This document shows, in pieces, positions 18,701 through 27,920 of a DNA stretch of 64,000 nucleotides. Position 1 is the first letter of the stretch; every line of letters starts with the position of its first letter. Source of the stretch: Streptomyces sp. KMM 9044 (GTDB lineage: Bacteria > Actinomycetota > Actinomycetes > Streptomycetales > Streptomycetaceae); the NCBI RefSeq assembly GCF_024701375.2, contig NZ_CP113910.1:434001-498000 (forward strand), read 5' to 3'. The notes below the pieces were generated by a model. It had not been told where the DNA came from. It ran no database searches and worked only from the letters and a program-made list of their open reading frames with translations. Both the position numbers and the translations under genes were made by a program.

Positions 18701-21700
18701 ACGAACGCCGTGGCCGAGGACATCAGCAGGACGGTGGCCGGGCGGCGGCCGGGCGGGAGTCCGTGCACGGCGCCGCGCAGCGCGAGGGCCGCGGTGACCT
18801 TGGCGTGCGCGTGCGCGTGGACGGCCTGCTCCCCGGTGGCGCGCAGGGGGGCGACGGCGGCGGAGGCGACCACGCCGGCGGCGTGCACGACCAGGTCCAG
18901 CGGGCCGTCGCGGTCGGTCAGTTCCCGCAGCAGTTCCGTCGTGGCGGCGGTGTCCGCGGCGTCCGCGGTACGGATCTCGATGTCGGCGCCGGAGTCCCGC
19001 AGGACACGGATCGTCTCCGCCCGTTCGGCTTCACTGCTGCCGGGTTCGGGGTCCGGGGCGAGCCCGGTGCGGCCGGTCACCACGACCCGCCGTCCGGAGC
19101 GGGCCAGGTGTCCGGCCAGGGCCAGGCCCACGTCTCCGAGTCCGCCGAGGATCACCGCCGTGCCCGTCCCGCCGTCGGCGCCGGCCGGGCCGTCCGGGTC
19201 CGGCGGGGGCGCGGACGGACGCCAGGGGGTGATGCCGCGCGTCCAGCGGTGTCCGCCACGCAGAGCGCACTCGACGCCGTTCGGGCCTCCCGACAGCAGG
19301 TCGGCGGCCTCCGCCGGCACGGCCCGGACGTCGTCGGCCTCCGGCGGTCCGGCCGGCAGGTCCACCGAGCGCCAGCGCAGGCCGGGGAACTCCTGGGCGA
19401 GGACGCGGGGAACGGCGAGGGTGGCGGCGGCGTGGGCCGTGGGCCGGTCGGCGCTCTCCACCTGCTGGGCGTTGTGGCTGAGGTGCAGCAGGCACGTGCG
19501 GTGTGCCCAGGAAGCGGTGGCCCGCGCCACCTCCGCGTAGTGCAGAACCGACGCGCCGACGGTTTCGGCGGGGTCGTCGCCGGTGTCACCGTACGGGCCG
19601 ACCACGACGACGCCCTCGCACGGAGTGCCGGGGTCCCGGGCCACCTCGTCGAGGGTGACGGTGCGGGCCCCTGCTGCGGCGAGCGCGGCGCGCACCCGCC
19701 CGGCCGACGGTGAACCGGGCGGAGCGGCCACGAGCCAGCGGCCTCGCAGCACCGGCCGGTCCGCCTCGACGGGGGGCGTGCGCCGCCAGACGGGCAGTTG
19801 GAAGGGCTCGGACTCGTTCGGGGCGGCTCGCCCGGCACGGTGATCCCGGCCGGCCGCCGCACCGGCCGCTGCGGTGGCCCGCGCGGTGGTGTCCGGTGGA
19901 TCGATCCACAGCCTGCGGCGCGTCAGGGGCAGGCCCGGCAGGACGACACGGCGTCGCCCCGGGCGGTGCAGGGCTGCGGCGTCCAGGGGGACTCCGTGCG
20001 TCCACAGCTCTCCGGCGGCCTCGAGCAGCGCGGCACGTCCTTGGCGGGGCTCGTCGCGGTCGGGGAAGGTGGCCAGGGTGGCCAGGGGTCGCCGGTCCCC
20101 CTGCTGACGGGCCAGCTGGAGCAGTGCGCCGCCCGGCCCTGCCTGGACGAGGACGGCCGGCCCTTCGCCCAGGGCGGTGGCCAGGGCGTCGGAGAAGCGC
20201 ACCGTGGAACGCAGGTGCGCCACCCAGTGGTCGGTGCCGGGAGCGGTGTCCAGCAGCTTCCCGGTGAGGGTCGTGGCGAGTGGGATGCCCGGGACACGCG
20301 GCCGGACGGTTTCGGCGGCCGCGCGCAGCTCGGGCAGGACCGGATCGACCAGACGCGAGTGGGCGGCCGCGTCGAGGGAGAGCCGCACTGTGCGTTCACC
20401 GCGTGCGGTCAGGGCCCGCTCCACTTCGGCCACGGCCGGCGCGGATCCGGACACCACACAGGACTGCGGGCCGTTGACGGCGGCCAGGTCCACTCCGGTG
20501 TGCTCGGCGAGCAGGGCGAGGGTCTGCCGCTCGGTCAGCGGGACCGTCAGCATCACCCCGCCGCCGGCCGCCCGGGACATGCCGTGTGAGCGGACCGCCA
20601 CCAGCGTCGCGGCGTCGGGCAGGGACAGGGCTCCGGACAGCACGGCGGCCACGTACTCGCCGAGGCTGTGGCCCACCACCGCGTCCGGTTCGACCCCCCA
20701 GGAGCGCAGCGTGCGCGCAGCGGCCAGGGAGACGGTGAACAGGGCGGGCAGTCCGTGGCCGGGGTCGCGCAGCAGCCGGCGTGCGTGCTCGTCGGACGGG
20801 TCGGCGGTGATCAGCGCGGTGAGGCCGGTGCCGGTTCCGTCGTCGAAGAGGTCGGCGCACTCGCGCACGGTGCGGCCGAACTCCTCCTCCTCGGAACACA
20901 GTTCACGGCCCATGCCCGCGTACTGCGCTCCTCCGCCGGGAAAGGCCAGCACGACCCGGGGCGCCGTGGGGCCGGGCCGGCACCGTGGGGCGGTGCGCAG
21001 GGCGCGACTGTCGGCCTCCGCCGCCCCGGTGATCACCGCGGCGGCACGGTACGGCAGTGGGGCGCGGCCGGTGTGCAGGGTGTGGGCCGCGTCGGCGGGC
21101 GTGACCGCCGTGGTGTGCAGGGCGGTCGCGGTGGCCTCGGCGAGGCGGGTGAGGGCGTCGTCGCGGTGTGCGCTGAGCAGGGCGAGCTGCGGGCGCGGAT
21201 CGGCGGGGGGTTCGGGGCGGACGGGGGCGCTGCCCAGGACGACGTGACAGTTGGTGCCGCCGATGCCGAAGGAGCTGACGCCCGCGTACCGGGGCCCGGC
21301 CCACTCGGTGGTCTCGTGGACGACGGTGAAGGGCGAGTCGTCCAGCTGGAGGTCGGGGTTGAGGGGCAGGGCGTCCAGGGTGGGCGGCAGGAGTCCGTGG
21401 TGCAGGGCGAGCACGGTCTTGGCGAAACCGGCGATGCCGGCGGCCGAGTTGGCGTGCCCGATGTTGCTCTTGACCGAGCCCAGGGCGCACCAGGCCGGGC
21501 CGGTGTCGCCGAAGACGCGGCGCAGGGCGGCGACCTCGACGACGTCGCCGAGGCGGGTGGCGGTGCCGTGGGCCTCGACGTAGGTGATGTCCCTGGGCGT
21601 GAGGCGGGCCACGGCGAGCGCCTCGGAGACGACCCGGGCCTGTCCGCGCGGCGAGGGGGCGGTGAAGCCGGTGCGGTCGCCGCCGTCGTTGTTCGCAGCG

Positions 21701-22569
21701 GAGCCGTGCAGGACGGCCAGGACCGGGTCGCCGTCGTCGAGGGCGTCGCGCAGCCGTCGCAGTACGGCCACGCCGACGCCCTGGGTGTGCACGATGCCCG
21801 TGCCCCCGGCGGAGAAGGTGCGGACGTGTCCGTCGGCGGAGAAGATCCCGTCGGGGACGTGGAGGTAGCCCCTGCCCTGCGGGACGATCAGGGAGGCGCC
21901 GCCGGCGAGGGCGGTGTCGCACTCCCCCGCCAGCAGGGACTGGGCGGCCAGGTGCACGGCGACCAGGGACGTCGAGCAGGCGGTGCCGACCGCGACGGCG
22001 GGCCCGGTGAGCGCGAGGCGGTGCGCGACGTGCAGGGGGAGATAGTCGGCGACTCCCGCGAGGGCCGCCTGGAGGCTGCCCACGGGGTCGGTGTCGGAGG
22101 CCGCGTACCGGTCGGCGAGGTTGCGGGCGAGGTAGTCGCTGTGGGCGGCGCCGGCGAAGACGCCCACAGCGCCCGCTCCGACGCCTCCGCCGTGCCCGGC
22201 GCTCTCCAGCGCGCGCCGGCACGCTTCGAGGAAGAGCCTCTGCTGAGGATCCATCACGGCTGCTTCGGCGTCGGTCAGGCCGAACGGCTCGGGGTCGAAC
22301 CGGTCCTGTTCGTCGATGATCCCGCTGACGGGTATGTGGGCGGGGTTGGCCGGCGGCCGTGCCGGGATGCCGCGTTCGGCCGGTTCCCGTTCGCTCTGCC
22401 GGGTCAGCCCGCTGCGGCCGCCCACGAGCAGATCCCAGTAGGCCGCCGTGTCGGGGGCGCCGGGGAACCGGCAGTCCAGGGCGGTGACCGCGATCAGGTC
22501 GTCACCGGCCTCGTGGTCGGGCCGGGGGATGTCCACCGTGTCTCCTCGGGAGGAAGGCTGTTCGCTCAT
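15781..22569 (-). CDS. Hybrid PKS-NRPS, KS-AT-KR-carrier-Cy-TE
   Basis: A 2262-residue megasynthase. KS about 22-450: active Cys about 198 in GTACSTSL, His in VEAHGTA and KSNIGH. AT about 538-850: GHSLGEYV. KR about 940-1340: NADPH site GGLGDVG and the Ser/Tyr/Asn residues in SSATAFVGGLGLAPYAAVN. Carrier: FALGGHSLLATRM. Cy: core DVLVCD. TE: GGWSMGGTVAHQM. The order matches yersiniabactin HMWP1 but without either MT domain and without the carrier that should follow Cy. The missing parts could come from the separate methyltransferases and from the carrier-Cy-carrier protein. It would extend a cysteine-derived thiazoline chain with a C2 unit, reduce it, add a last thiazoline and release the product. 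ATG at 22569 overlaps the upstream stop (ATGA). Confidence 0.9.
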   Translation of the reverse strand: MSEQPSSRGDTVDIPRPDHEAGDDLIAVTALDCRFPGAPDTAAYWDLLVGGRSGLTRQSEREPAERGIPARPPANPAHIPVSGIIDEQDRFDPEPFGLTDAEAAVMDPQQRLFLEACRRALESAGHGGGVGAGAVGVFAGAAHSDYLARNLADRYAASDTDPVGSLQAALAGVADYLPLHVAHRLALTGPAVAVGTACSTSLVAVHLAAQSLLAGECDTALAGGASLIVPQGRGYLHVPDGIFSADGHVRTFSAGGTGIVHTQGVGVAVLRRLRDALDDGDPVLAVLHGSAANNDGGDRTGFTAPSPRGQARVVSEALAVARLTPRDITYVEAHGTATRLGDVVEVAALRRVFGDTGPAWCALGSVKSNIGHANSAAGIAGFAKTVLALHHGLLPPTLDALPLNPDLQLDDSPFTVVHETTEWAGPRYAGVSSFGIGGTNCHVVLGSAPVRPEPPADPRPQLALLSAHRDDALTRLAEATATALHTTAVTPADAAHTLHTGRAPLPYRAAAVITGAAEADSRALRTAPRCRPGPTAPRVVLAFPGGGAQYAGMGRELCSEEEEFGRTVRECADLFDDGTGTGLTALITADPSDEHARRLLRDPGHGLPALFTVSLAAARTLRSWGVEPDAVVGHSLGEYVAAVLSGALSLPDAATLVAVRSHGMSRAAGGGVMLTVPLTERQTLALLAEHTGVDLAAVNGPQSCVVSGSAPAVAEVERALTARGERTVRLSLDAAAHSRLVDPVLPELRAAAETVRPRVPGIPLATTLTGKLLDTAPGTDHWVAHLRSTVRFSDALATALGEGPAVLVQAGPGGALLQLARQQGDRRPLATLATFPDRDEPRQGRAALLEAAGELWTHGVPLDAAALHRPGRRRVVLPGLPLTRRRLWIDPPDTTARATAAAGAAAGRDHRAGRAAPNESEPFQLPVWRRTPPVEADRPVLRGRWLVAAPPGSPSAGRVRAALAAAGARTVTLDEVARDPGTPCEGVVVVGPYGDTGDDPAETVGASVLHYAEVARATASWAHRTCLLHLSHNAQQVESADRPTAHAAATLAVPRVLAQEFPGLRWRSVDLPAGPPEADDVRAVPAEAADLLSGGPNGVECALRGGHRWTRGITPWRPSAPPPDPDGPAGADGGTGTAVILGGLGDVGLALAGHLARSGRRVVVTGRTGLAPDPEPGSSEAERAETIRVLRDSGADIEIRTADAADTAATTELLRELTDRDGPLDLVVHAAGVVASAAVAPLRATGEQAVHAHAHAKVTAALALRGAVHGLPPGRRPATVLLMSSATAFVGGLGLAPYAAVNRYLDALAEHEHTIGTRTPRWISVAWDGWRVGPGRSERTVASRHSIGLADGMRTVDRLLALAARGRAPASVAVSPADLAPRTAGTPTAVPTPVVPAPGEPAAQPQTGAGFTTGTETLLAEVWSDLLGFPVTDRDADFFALGGHSLLATRMLARLRDDHGADLRLQDLLARPTVAALAPMLPGGEPRHAPAGPKDTGGPSPQTGDGPREFPLTRVQHAYWVGGSGGYRLGDVPCSFHLEYDCPGLDTGRYEAAWNAVIARHPMLRAVVSPEGRNRVLDKVPPYRIRVQDLTKDGDTERARKLERVRERMVRREPRPGRWPLVDIRAARLPGDIVRLFVNVDVLVCDTASYLVWDRELRTLYHDPDTLLPPLETTFADCVAELQRRAEGPEYARAAAYWRARLDDLPGAPALPVQAGSPGDRPRFARRTARLEPDRWDALKAEAARRGLTPTAVLLAAYGEALADWSGQDRFAVTLTLFDRPTRLPGADAVVGDFTSLMLHEVDRSDTRCFAEAAVRAQRTLFEDLDHREFSALDLLAEKSSRTGRSESVPVVFTSALGLSGPLGGGHDLDWAGTPVYGASSTPQTWLDHQVIEQHGALLLQWDVLESALPADAADAAFAAYTERVRRLADAPRAWDLDEPRTEPSTPVREPRRAAPADVARTRKPAGRAPSPDAALLLRDGDGDRPLFLMHPSGGDVLCYGELARLLTDGRPVVALTDPALTGGTGPRTIAGMTDRYLAALRAHQPQGPYLLGGWSMGGTVAHQMAVELERRGERTDLLVLIDSNTPDRIRALGGTDRTQDTAFAAVRYLRSLEAFLDLDLDLGTDAETIRTAPDPAAVRRAVTERLRPAGLLGPRDTADTRLEVFERHLRALADHRAGHLTDPATRVLLIAASRPSPHNAGVGMGVDDAGDLPSLGWLPHVNGPVDAHTVDGHHYSLLHDPAVRRTAALIDRALAAVHTGR

Positions 22570-25500
22570 CGCGTGGTCTCCTCGGCCAGGGCGCGTGCGG
22601 CGACGCGGGACGTTCTGCGCATGGGCCGTTCGGATGGCGGGGGCACGGGTGGCGCAGCGGCGTCGGTACCGGCGGCGGCGAGACCTCGCTCGGTGTCCGG
22701 GGCGCTCTGGGCGGTGATGCGGGCGGCCAGGGCCGCGACGGTGGGGTGCTCGAACATGTCCGCCAGTGCGAGGCGGGGGGCGATGCTCTCGCGGAGCCTG
22801 CGGTGGGTGAGGACCAGGGTGAGGGAGGCGGCCCCCAACTCCCCGAAGGTGCTGTCGGGTGTCACCGGCACATCCGTGAAGTCGGCCAGGATGCCGCTCA
22901 GAGCCTCCAGTACGGCCGGGGACACGGGCGCGTCCGCGCCCTGCCCGCGGTGCCGGGGCGCCTGAGCGGATGCGGTGCCGTACCGGTCCGGGGCCAGAGC
23001 GCCGGGCGCCGGCCCGGACGGGGAGGGCGCCGGGGGGGCTGGAGGTGCCGGGGGGTCCGCGGGCTGGGGATGGCAGACCACCTCCACCAGCCCTCCGGGG
23101 CCCAGGCGCGGCGTTGCGGCTCTGCCGGCGGCGGTCCGCGCCACGTGCCGGAGCCATTGGGCGGACGCCTCCAGTGCCTGGTCCGGCCTGAGCCGTCCGG
23201 GCCGCACCACGACGGCGGCCTCCAGGCCCAGGGCAGCTGCCTCGGCCAGCGCCGCGGCGACCCAGTCCCCGCCCGGGGCCGCGACGGAGCCGGATTCGGT
23301 GTCGGACTCGGCGTCGGACTCGGCCGGAGCCGTACTCGGTGCCGCGGAGGGCCCGTTCGTCACGGCGGCGGCCGGGTCTGGTCCGTCGGCGCCGGCGGGC
23401 CGGCCGTCGGTGGGTGCGGCGGTCAGCGCCGCGTGGTCGATCTTGCCGTTCTCCGTGACCGGCAGTTGGTCCAGGATGACGAACCGGCCGGGCACCATGT
23501 AGTCGGGCAGCCGTTCACGCAGAGCGTCCGCCAGTTCCTGGGCGGTCGGCGGTTCGCTCGCGCCCCGGGGCGCGAGGTGCGCCACCAGCCGGGGCCGCCC
23601 GTCGGGACCCCGCACCGACGACACCACGCACTGGCGGACCGCCGGATGGCGGGCCAGCACCGCCTCCACCTCGCCCAGTTCGATGCGGTGCCCGCGGATC
23701 TTGACCTGCCGGTCGACGCGGCCGAGGAACTCGATGGTGCCGTCGGCGGTCCACCGGCCGAGGTCACCGGTGCGGTACAGGCGGCGGCCCAGCACGGGGT
23801 GGACGGCGAACCTCTCGGCCGTCTGGACCGGATCGGCGGTGTAGCCGCGGGCCAGCCCGTCGCCGCCGATGAACAGCTCCCCCGCCTCACCCACCGGACA
23901 GGGCGCGCCGTCCTCGTCGAGGACGAGGAGGCTCTGGCCGCGCAGCGCCCTGCCGTAGGGGATGCTGCGCCAGTTCGGGTCGGTGCGTTCCACCGGATGG
24001 GTGATGGACCAGATGGACGCCTCGGTGGCTCCGCCCAGGCTCATCACCCTCGCCCGGGGCGCGAGCCGTCGCAGCCGGTCGGGCAGGGTCAGGGGGATCC
24101 AGTCGCCCGAGAGTATCACCAAGCGCAGGGAGCGCAGCGCCTCGGCTGCCTCCTCCGGTTCCATCTCCGCGTACTCGACCAGCATTTCCAGCAGAGCGGG
24201 TGCGGTGTTCCACACGGTGACGCCGTGTCGGCCCGCCTGTTCGAGCCAGTGCTGCGGGTCGCGCTGCCGGGCGGGGTCGGGCAGCACCAGAGCGCCGCCG
24301 ACGCCGAGGACGCCGTAGACGTCGAACACGGACAGGTCGAAGCTGAGCGCCGACAGCGCCAGCACGCGGTCGTCGGGGCCGAGCGCGAACCGGTCGACGA
24401 TGTCGTCGATGGTCGTGCGCGCGGCCCGGTGTTCGATCTCCACGCCCTTGGGGCTGCCGGTGGAACCCGAAGTGAAGATGGTGTAGGCGATGTCCTCGGG
24501 ACGCGGGGTCGCGAGCGGCGCCACGGGTCCGGTGGGGCCCGCGGCGGTGCGGGCGGGGCGCCCCGCGGCGGTCAGGCGGTGAACGGTGACGCCGTCGGGC
24601 CAGTCGGTCCTCACTCCCCGGCCGACCAGCGCGTGCCGGACACCGGCCCGCTCGCAGACAGCGGCGATCCGCGCGGCCGGCCAGGAAGGTTCCACCGGCA
24701 GGTAGCCCGCCCCGCTCAGGCTGACGCCGAGCACGGCGGTGATCTGCGCGGCACCCTTCTCGCAGGCGACGGCGACCATGTCGCCGGGGCCCGCCCCGTG
24801 AGCGGCCAGGAGTGCCGCGGTGGCGGCGGCGTTGTCCGCGAGGCGTGCGTGGGTGACGGTGGCGGTGGGGGTGCGCAGGGCGGTCCGCCGCGGATGCCGC
24901 CGGGCCGCGTCGGCGGCCGGATCGTGCAGCAAGGGGCCCGCGGTCGTGAAGGGCACGGCGTCCAGGGGCTCTTCGGGGTGAAAGGAGGGGTCCCAGCCCA
25001 GGGCGGTGTCGTGCCAGGCGTCGGGGCGTGTCAGGGTGCGGAGCAGGCGTACGTAGGCGTCGAGCAGGGCCGGTGTCCAGCCGTGGGGGAACGCCCCGTC
25101 GACGGCGTCCCAGGCCAGGCGGAGGCGTCCGCCCTCGTCCCACACGATGTGGTCGAGCAGGACCTGCGGGGTCTGGGAGATGCCGTACACCTCCTGGCCG
25201 ATCCAGGCGGCCGGGGACTCCCCATCGCCCGCGAGACCCACCCCGCTGGTGAAGACCACCGGATGGCTGGGGGCTCCCACCGACGGCGGGTTCTGCGCCC
25301 GTACCTCCCTGAGCACCTCGACACCGGACACGGACCGGTGGTCCAGGTCCTCCCAGAAGCGGTGGTTGACGGCGGCGGCGTAGTCGGCGAAGCCCTTCCA
25401 GTCGACGGGGTCGAAGCGGGGCGTGCCGACCAGGGCGGTGGTGGTGAAGTCGCCGACCACGCCCTCGGCTCCGTCCTCGTCCTCCGGGCGGTCGAACAGG

Positions 25501-26675
25501 GTGGTGTTGAGGCAGATCCGCTCTCCTGCACCCCACCGGCCGAGGACGACGGCGAAGGCCGCGAGCAGGGCGGCGGTCGGCGTGACGGCGTGCTCGGCGC
25601 ACCGGGCGCGCAGTTCCGCCCAGGCCGTGGCGTCGATTTCGGCGGCGGAGCGGACGAAGCGGGGCGGGGTGGTGTCGGCGGGGTCGCGCAGCAGGGGCAG
25701 CCGCGGCGACGGCGGCAGTTCGGTAGCGCGTTCGGCCCAGTAGGCGCGGTCGCGGGCGCGCCGGGCCCTCCGCTCCGGGTCCCCGGAGCGGGCGCGCTGC
25801 AGGTCGGCGAACCGGGCCTTCGGCTCGGGAAGCCGGTGGGCCGGGTCCTCGACGAGACGGCCCCACTGCCGCATCAGCAGCATCCAGCCGGCGAGGTCGG
25901 TCAGGAGCACGTCCACGCCGACGTGCAGCCGGGTCCGTCCGTCGGGCAGCAGCGTGGTGTGGATGTCGAAGAGTGGCCAGGAACCGGTGGGCCGGTTCTG
26001 GTGGGAACGCTCTCGCCGCTGGGCGGACAACGTTTCCCTCACCTGTTCCGCGGGCTCGCGGCGCAGATCGGTGACACCGATCCGGTAGGGGCAGGGAGAG
26101 GCGGTGATGCGCTGGCGGCCCCGGGCGTCCACCGTCATGCGCAGCATCGGGTGGTGTTCGATCAGCCGGTTCCAGGCGGCTTCCAGCCGGGCCACGTCCA
26201 CGAGGGGGTCCGCGTCGCCGGGGGTGCGGTCGTACTCGTAGTAGTAGAAGGTGGCGACCCCGCCCAGCGGCATACCCTCGGCCCGCCCCGCGAGATACGA
26301 AGCCTGGATGGGCGTCAGAGGAAAGCCCTCCCCCTCCGTTTCCCCGTCGGGCCGTGTACCGCCGGGCTCCGCCCCCGTCCGCGCCCCGGTACCGAGAGGA
26401 CCGGCATCAGGGACCTCCTCCGGCATGCGATCGGCGAGCAGGCGGTCCGCCACCGCGCGGGCCGTCGCACCGTCACCGAGGAAGGCGGTCAACGGCAGGT
26501 CCTGGCCGGTACGTTCGCGGATACGCCGCCTCAGCCGCACCGCGGTGAACGATTCGAGTCCCAGGGCCGCGAACGGAGTCGTCCGTGCGACCTCCTCCGG
26601 TGGCGTGCCGAGGACTTCGGCGATGCAGTCGATGACGCGGGCGAGGACGTCGTCACTCGGCACAGGCTGGTTCAT
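22566..26675 (-). CDS. NRPS, carrier-Cy-A(Cys)-carrier, loading protein
   Basis: A 1369-residue NRPS. The N-terminal aryl-carrier-like domain has Ser about 42 in LGLESFTAV. The Cy domain (about 118-550) has D255xxxxD260. The A domain (about 570-1050) has IFTSGSTGSPKG and YRTGDLGRW. The C-terminal carrier has Ser about 1284. Specificity positions read by eye from the A domain are D-L-F-N-L-S-L-I-W, nearly the published cysteine code DLYNLSLIWK. There is no embedded MT. Residues about 1110-1180 between A and carrier are unassigned. The starter for the first carrier is unknown, since no salicylate synthase or aryl-AMP ligase is in the window. ATG at 26675 follows GGAG. It is the first gene of the operon, about 80 bp downstream of a Zur-like box. 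Confidence 0.9.
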   Translation of the reverse strand: MNQPVPSDDVLARVIDCIAEVLGTPPEEVARTTPFAALGLESFTAVRLRRRIRERTGQDLPLTAFLGDGATARAVADRLLADRMPEEVPDAGPLGTGARTGAEPGGTRPDGETEGEGFPLTPIQASYLAGRAEGMPLGGVATFYYYEYDRTPGDADPLVDVARLEAAWNRLIEHHPMLRMTVDARGRQRITASPCPYRIGVTDLRREPAEQVRETLSAQRRERSHQNRPTGSWPLFDIHTTLLPDGRTRLHVGVDVLLTDLAGWMLLMRQWGRLVEDPAHRLPEPKARFADLQRARSGDPERRARRARDRAYWAERATELPPSPRLPLLRDPADTTPPRFVRSAAEIDATAWAELRARCAEHAVTPTAALLAAFAVVLGRWGAGERICLNTTLFDRPEDEDGAEGVVGDFTTTALVGTPRFDPVDWKGFADYAAAVNHRFWEDLDHRSVSGVEVLREVRAQNPPSVGAPSHPVVFTSGVGLAGDGESPAAWIGQEVYGISQTPQVLLDHIVWDEGGRLRLAWDAVDGAFPHGWTPALLDAYVRLLRTLTRPDAWHDTALGWDPSFHPEEPLDAVPFTTAGPLLHDPAADAARRHPRRTALRTPTATVTHARLADNAAATAALLAAHGAGPGDMVAVACEKGAAQITAVLGVSLSGAGYLPVEPSWPAARIAAVCERAGVRHALVGRGVRTDWPDGVTVHRLTAAGRPARTAAGPTGPVAPLATPRPEDIAYTIFTSGSTGSPKGVEIEHRAARTTIDDIVDRFALGPDDRVLALSALSFDLSVFDVYGVLGVGGALVLPDPARQRDPQHWLEQAGRHGVTVWNTAPALLEMLVEYAEMEPEEAAEALRSLRLVILSGDWIPLTLPDRLRRLAPRARVMSLGGATEASIWSITHPVERTDPNWRSIPYGRALRGQSLLVLDEDGAPCPVGEAGELFIGGDGLARGYTADPVQTAERFAVHPVLGRRLYRTGDLGRWTADGTIEFLGRVDRQVKIRGHRIELGEVEAVLARHPAVRQCVVSSVRGPDGRPRLVAHLAPRGASEPPTAQELADALRERLPDYMVPGRFVILDQLPVTENGKIDHAALTAAPTDGRPAGADGPDPAAAVTNGPSAAPSTAPAESDAESDTESGSVAAPGGDWVAAALAEAAALGLEAAVVVRPGRLRPDQALEASAQWLRHVARTAAGRAATPRLGPGGLVEVVCHPQPADPPAPPAPPAPSPSGPAPGALAPDRYGTASAQAPRHRGQGADAPVSPAVLEALSGILADFTDVPVTPDSTFGELGAASLTLVLTHRRLRESIAPRLALADMFEHPTVAALAARITAQSAPDTERGLAAAGTDAAAPPVPPPSERPMRRTSRVAARALAEETTR

Positions 26676-26757
26676 CCGGTCTCCGTCACAAGGCGGGCAA
26701 GAGAACGCTTCCCCCTGCCGGAGGGCCCGGGGGAAGCGGAACACCAATGAACCTAGA

Positions 26758-26772
26758 TGAAAACGATTATCA
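26758..26772 (-). promoter_or_regulatory. Zur-like box upstream of the NRPS/PKS operon
   Basis: TGAAAACGATTATCA matches the Streptomyces Zur consensus TGAAAATGATTTTCA at 13 of 15 positions. It lies 83 bp upstream of the first NRPS start and immediately after the stop of the methyltransferase gene at 26775. Confidence 0.75.
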
Positions 26773-26774
26773 GA

Positions 26775-27527
26775 TCAACTAACGTGCGGCGGCAGATCAT
26801 TCGTGCGCTCCAGAACACACAACCCCAGCCCGGGATCACCCGCCCGGCGCAGCGTGAACCCCGCCTCGGCGGCCTCGGCCGCCAGTGCGTCCTCCGCGGC
26901 GACCCACCAGCGGTACTCGACCGACGTCCCGGCCAACGGCCGGCCCTGACGCAGGACGCCGTACTCCATGCACCAGGTGATCTCGTCCGTCCCCGTGGGG
27001 CACGCGCTCGCCCAGCCCTCGTACTCCAGTTCACCGACGACGACCCGGGCCATCCGCACCCGCTCCACCTCCACCGGGGCGAACGGCGGAGTGATGTTGA
27101 ACACCAGCGCCCCGCCCGGCGCGAGTTGCCGCGCCGCGCGGCTCCACAGCGCGCGCCTGTGCCCGGGCGACAGGTGGCCGATCATGTTCAGGGCCACCAC
27201 CGCGCGCACGCCGTCGGGCCAGTCGGCGCTCGCGCAGTCGCCGGGAACCACCGTGACACGCTTGCGCAGTTCGTCGTCCTCGTGGACTCGGGCGAGCAGG
27301 ACGGCACGCATCGCGGCGGAGGGCTCGACGGCGAGGACCGGCACCTGCGGCAGCGCCTCGCAGATGACTCGCACACCCCGGCCGGACCCCGCCCCGAGGT
27401 CCATCACGGCCCCGGTCGAGGCCCGGAGGTGCGACAGGGCGTCCGCCAGGGCCGGAGCCATCGGCTCCCACGACTCGGCGATCATGATGTCGAGGTACTC
27501 GGCGGACCGCTCATAGGGGTCGCTCAT
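26775..27527 (-). CDS. Class I SAM methyltransferase
   Basis: A 250-residue soluble protein with a Rossmann-type SAM fold: VMDLGAGSGRGVR (motif I), VLAVEPSAAMR (motif II), AVVALNMIGHLSPG (motif IV region). The substrate is unknown. Being inside the locus it probably modifies the metallophore or its starter, which is inference. The start ATG at 27527 leaves an ordinary N-terminus (MSDPYERSAEY). It ends 3 bases before the Zur-like box of the NRPS operon. A weaker Zur-like site at 27682-27696 lies about 155 bp upstream. Confidence 0.75.
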   Translation of the reverse strand: MSDPYERSAEYLDIMIAESWEPMAPALADALSHLRASTGAVMDLGAGSGRGVRVICEALPQVPVLAVEPSAAMRAVLLARVHEDDELRKRVTVVPGDCASADWPDGVRAVVALNMIGHLSPGHRRALWSRAARQLAPGGALVFNITPPFAPVEVERVRMARVVVGELEYEGWASACPTGTDEITWCMEYGVLRQGRPLAGTSVEYRWWVAAEDALAAEAAEAGFTLRRAGDPGLGLCVLERTNDLPPHVS

Positions 27528-27681
27528 CACTGCTCCAGAAACTCGGTGCCACACGGTTCGTCAAAGGGTGAACGCGCACACGGGCACCACGGTCCGCCGG
27601 CACGGACACCGCGGGGGCTCCCGACGGCCGCCGGGGCCCGCTCCCGGACCAAGTCGCGCGACGCTCACCCCACACAGTAAT

Positions 27682-27696
27682 CGGAAATGAATTTCA
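27682..27696 (-). promoter_or_regulatory. Possible Zur-like box
   Basis: CGGAAATGAATTTCA matches the Zur consensus at 12 of 15 positions and is palindromic around its centre. It lies upstream of the methyltransferase at 26775-27527 and overlaps the end of the CobW-like remnant. It is weaker than the other sites and could be chance. Confidence 0.4.
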
Positions 27697-27920
27697 CTGC
27701 CAGAAGTGAGTGAGGGGATCGGTGTGTTCGGGGTGCCAGCCCACGGAGGCGGCGAGGCGGCGTTCGGCGGGCACCATCTCCCAGGCGGCTTCGGGCAGGA
27801 CGGCCAGCCGGGGTCCGGCCGACTCCGCGCGCAGTGCGCCGGGTGCGGCGTCCCACGACAGCAGGGCGTCGGGGCGGTCCGCCAGCCAGAACCGTCCACG
27901 GCTGCGGGCGGCGGCGCAGG
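27694..27920 (-). pseudogene. C-terminal fragment of a CobW/YciC-family zinc GTPase
   Basis: The frame reads ARSRGRFWLADRPDALLSWD ... GWHPEHTD, typical of the CobW C-terminal domain, then ends early in LTHFWQ. The whole GTPase part (Walker A, CxCC motif) is missing. Its upstream end is joined directly to the truncated L31 remnant, so a deletion fused the two genes. Intact CobW-type proteins of Zur regulons are thought to deliver zinc. The Zur-type ribosomal genes next door support that origin. Confidence 0.7.

Noticed and set aside
23000..23200. Embedded methyltransferase or epimerase domain at the NRPS C-terminus
   Set aside because: The roughly 70-residue stretch between A domain and carrier has no SAM motif and is too short. 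Left unassigned.
20668..26750. Plus-strand open frames of 765 and 1334 codons opposite the NRPS/PKS genes
   Set aside because: Shadow frames of the megasynthases. Gly/Arg/Val-rich translation without domains.
26757..27680. Plus-strand 307-codon frame beginning at the Zur-like box
   Set aside because: It starts inside the operator and is antisense to the methyltransferase. No homology features.
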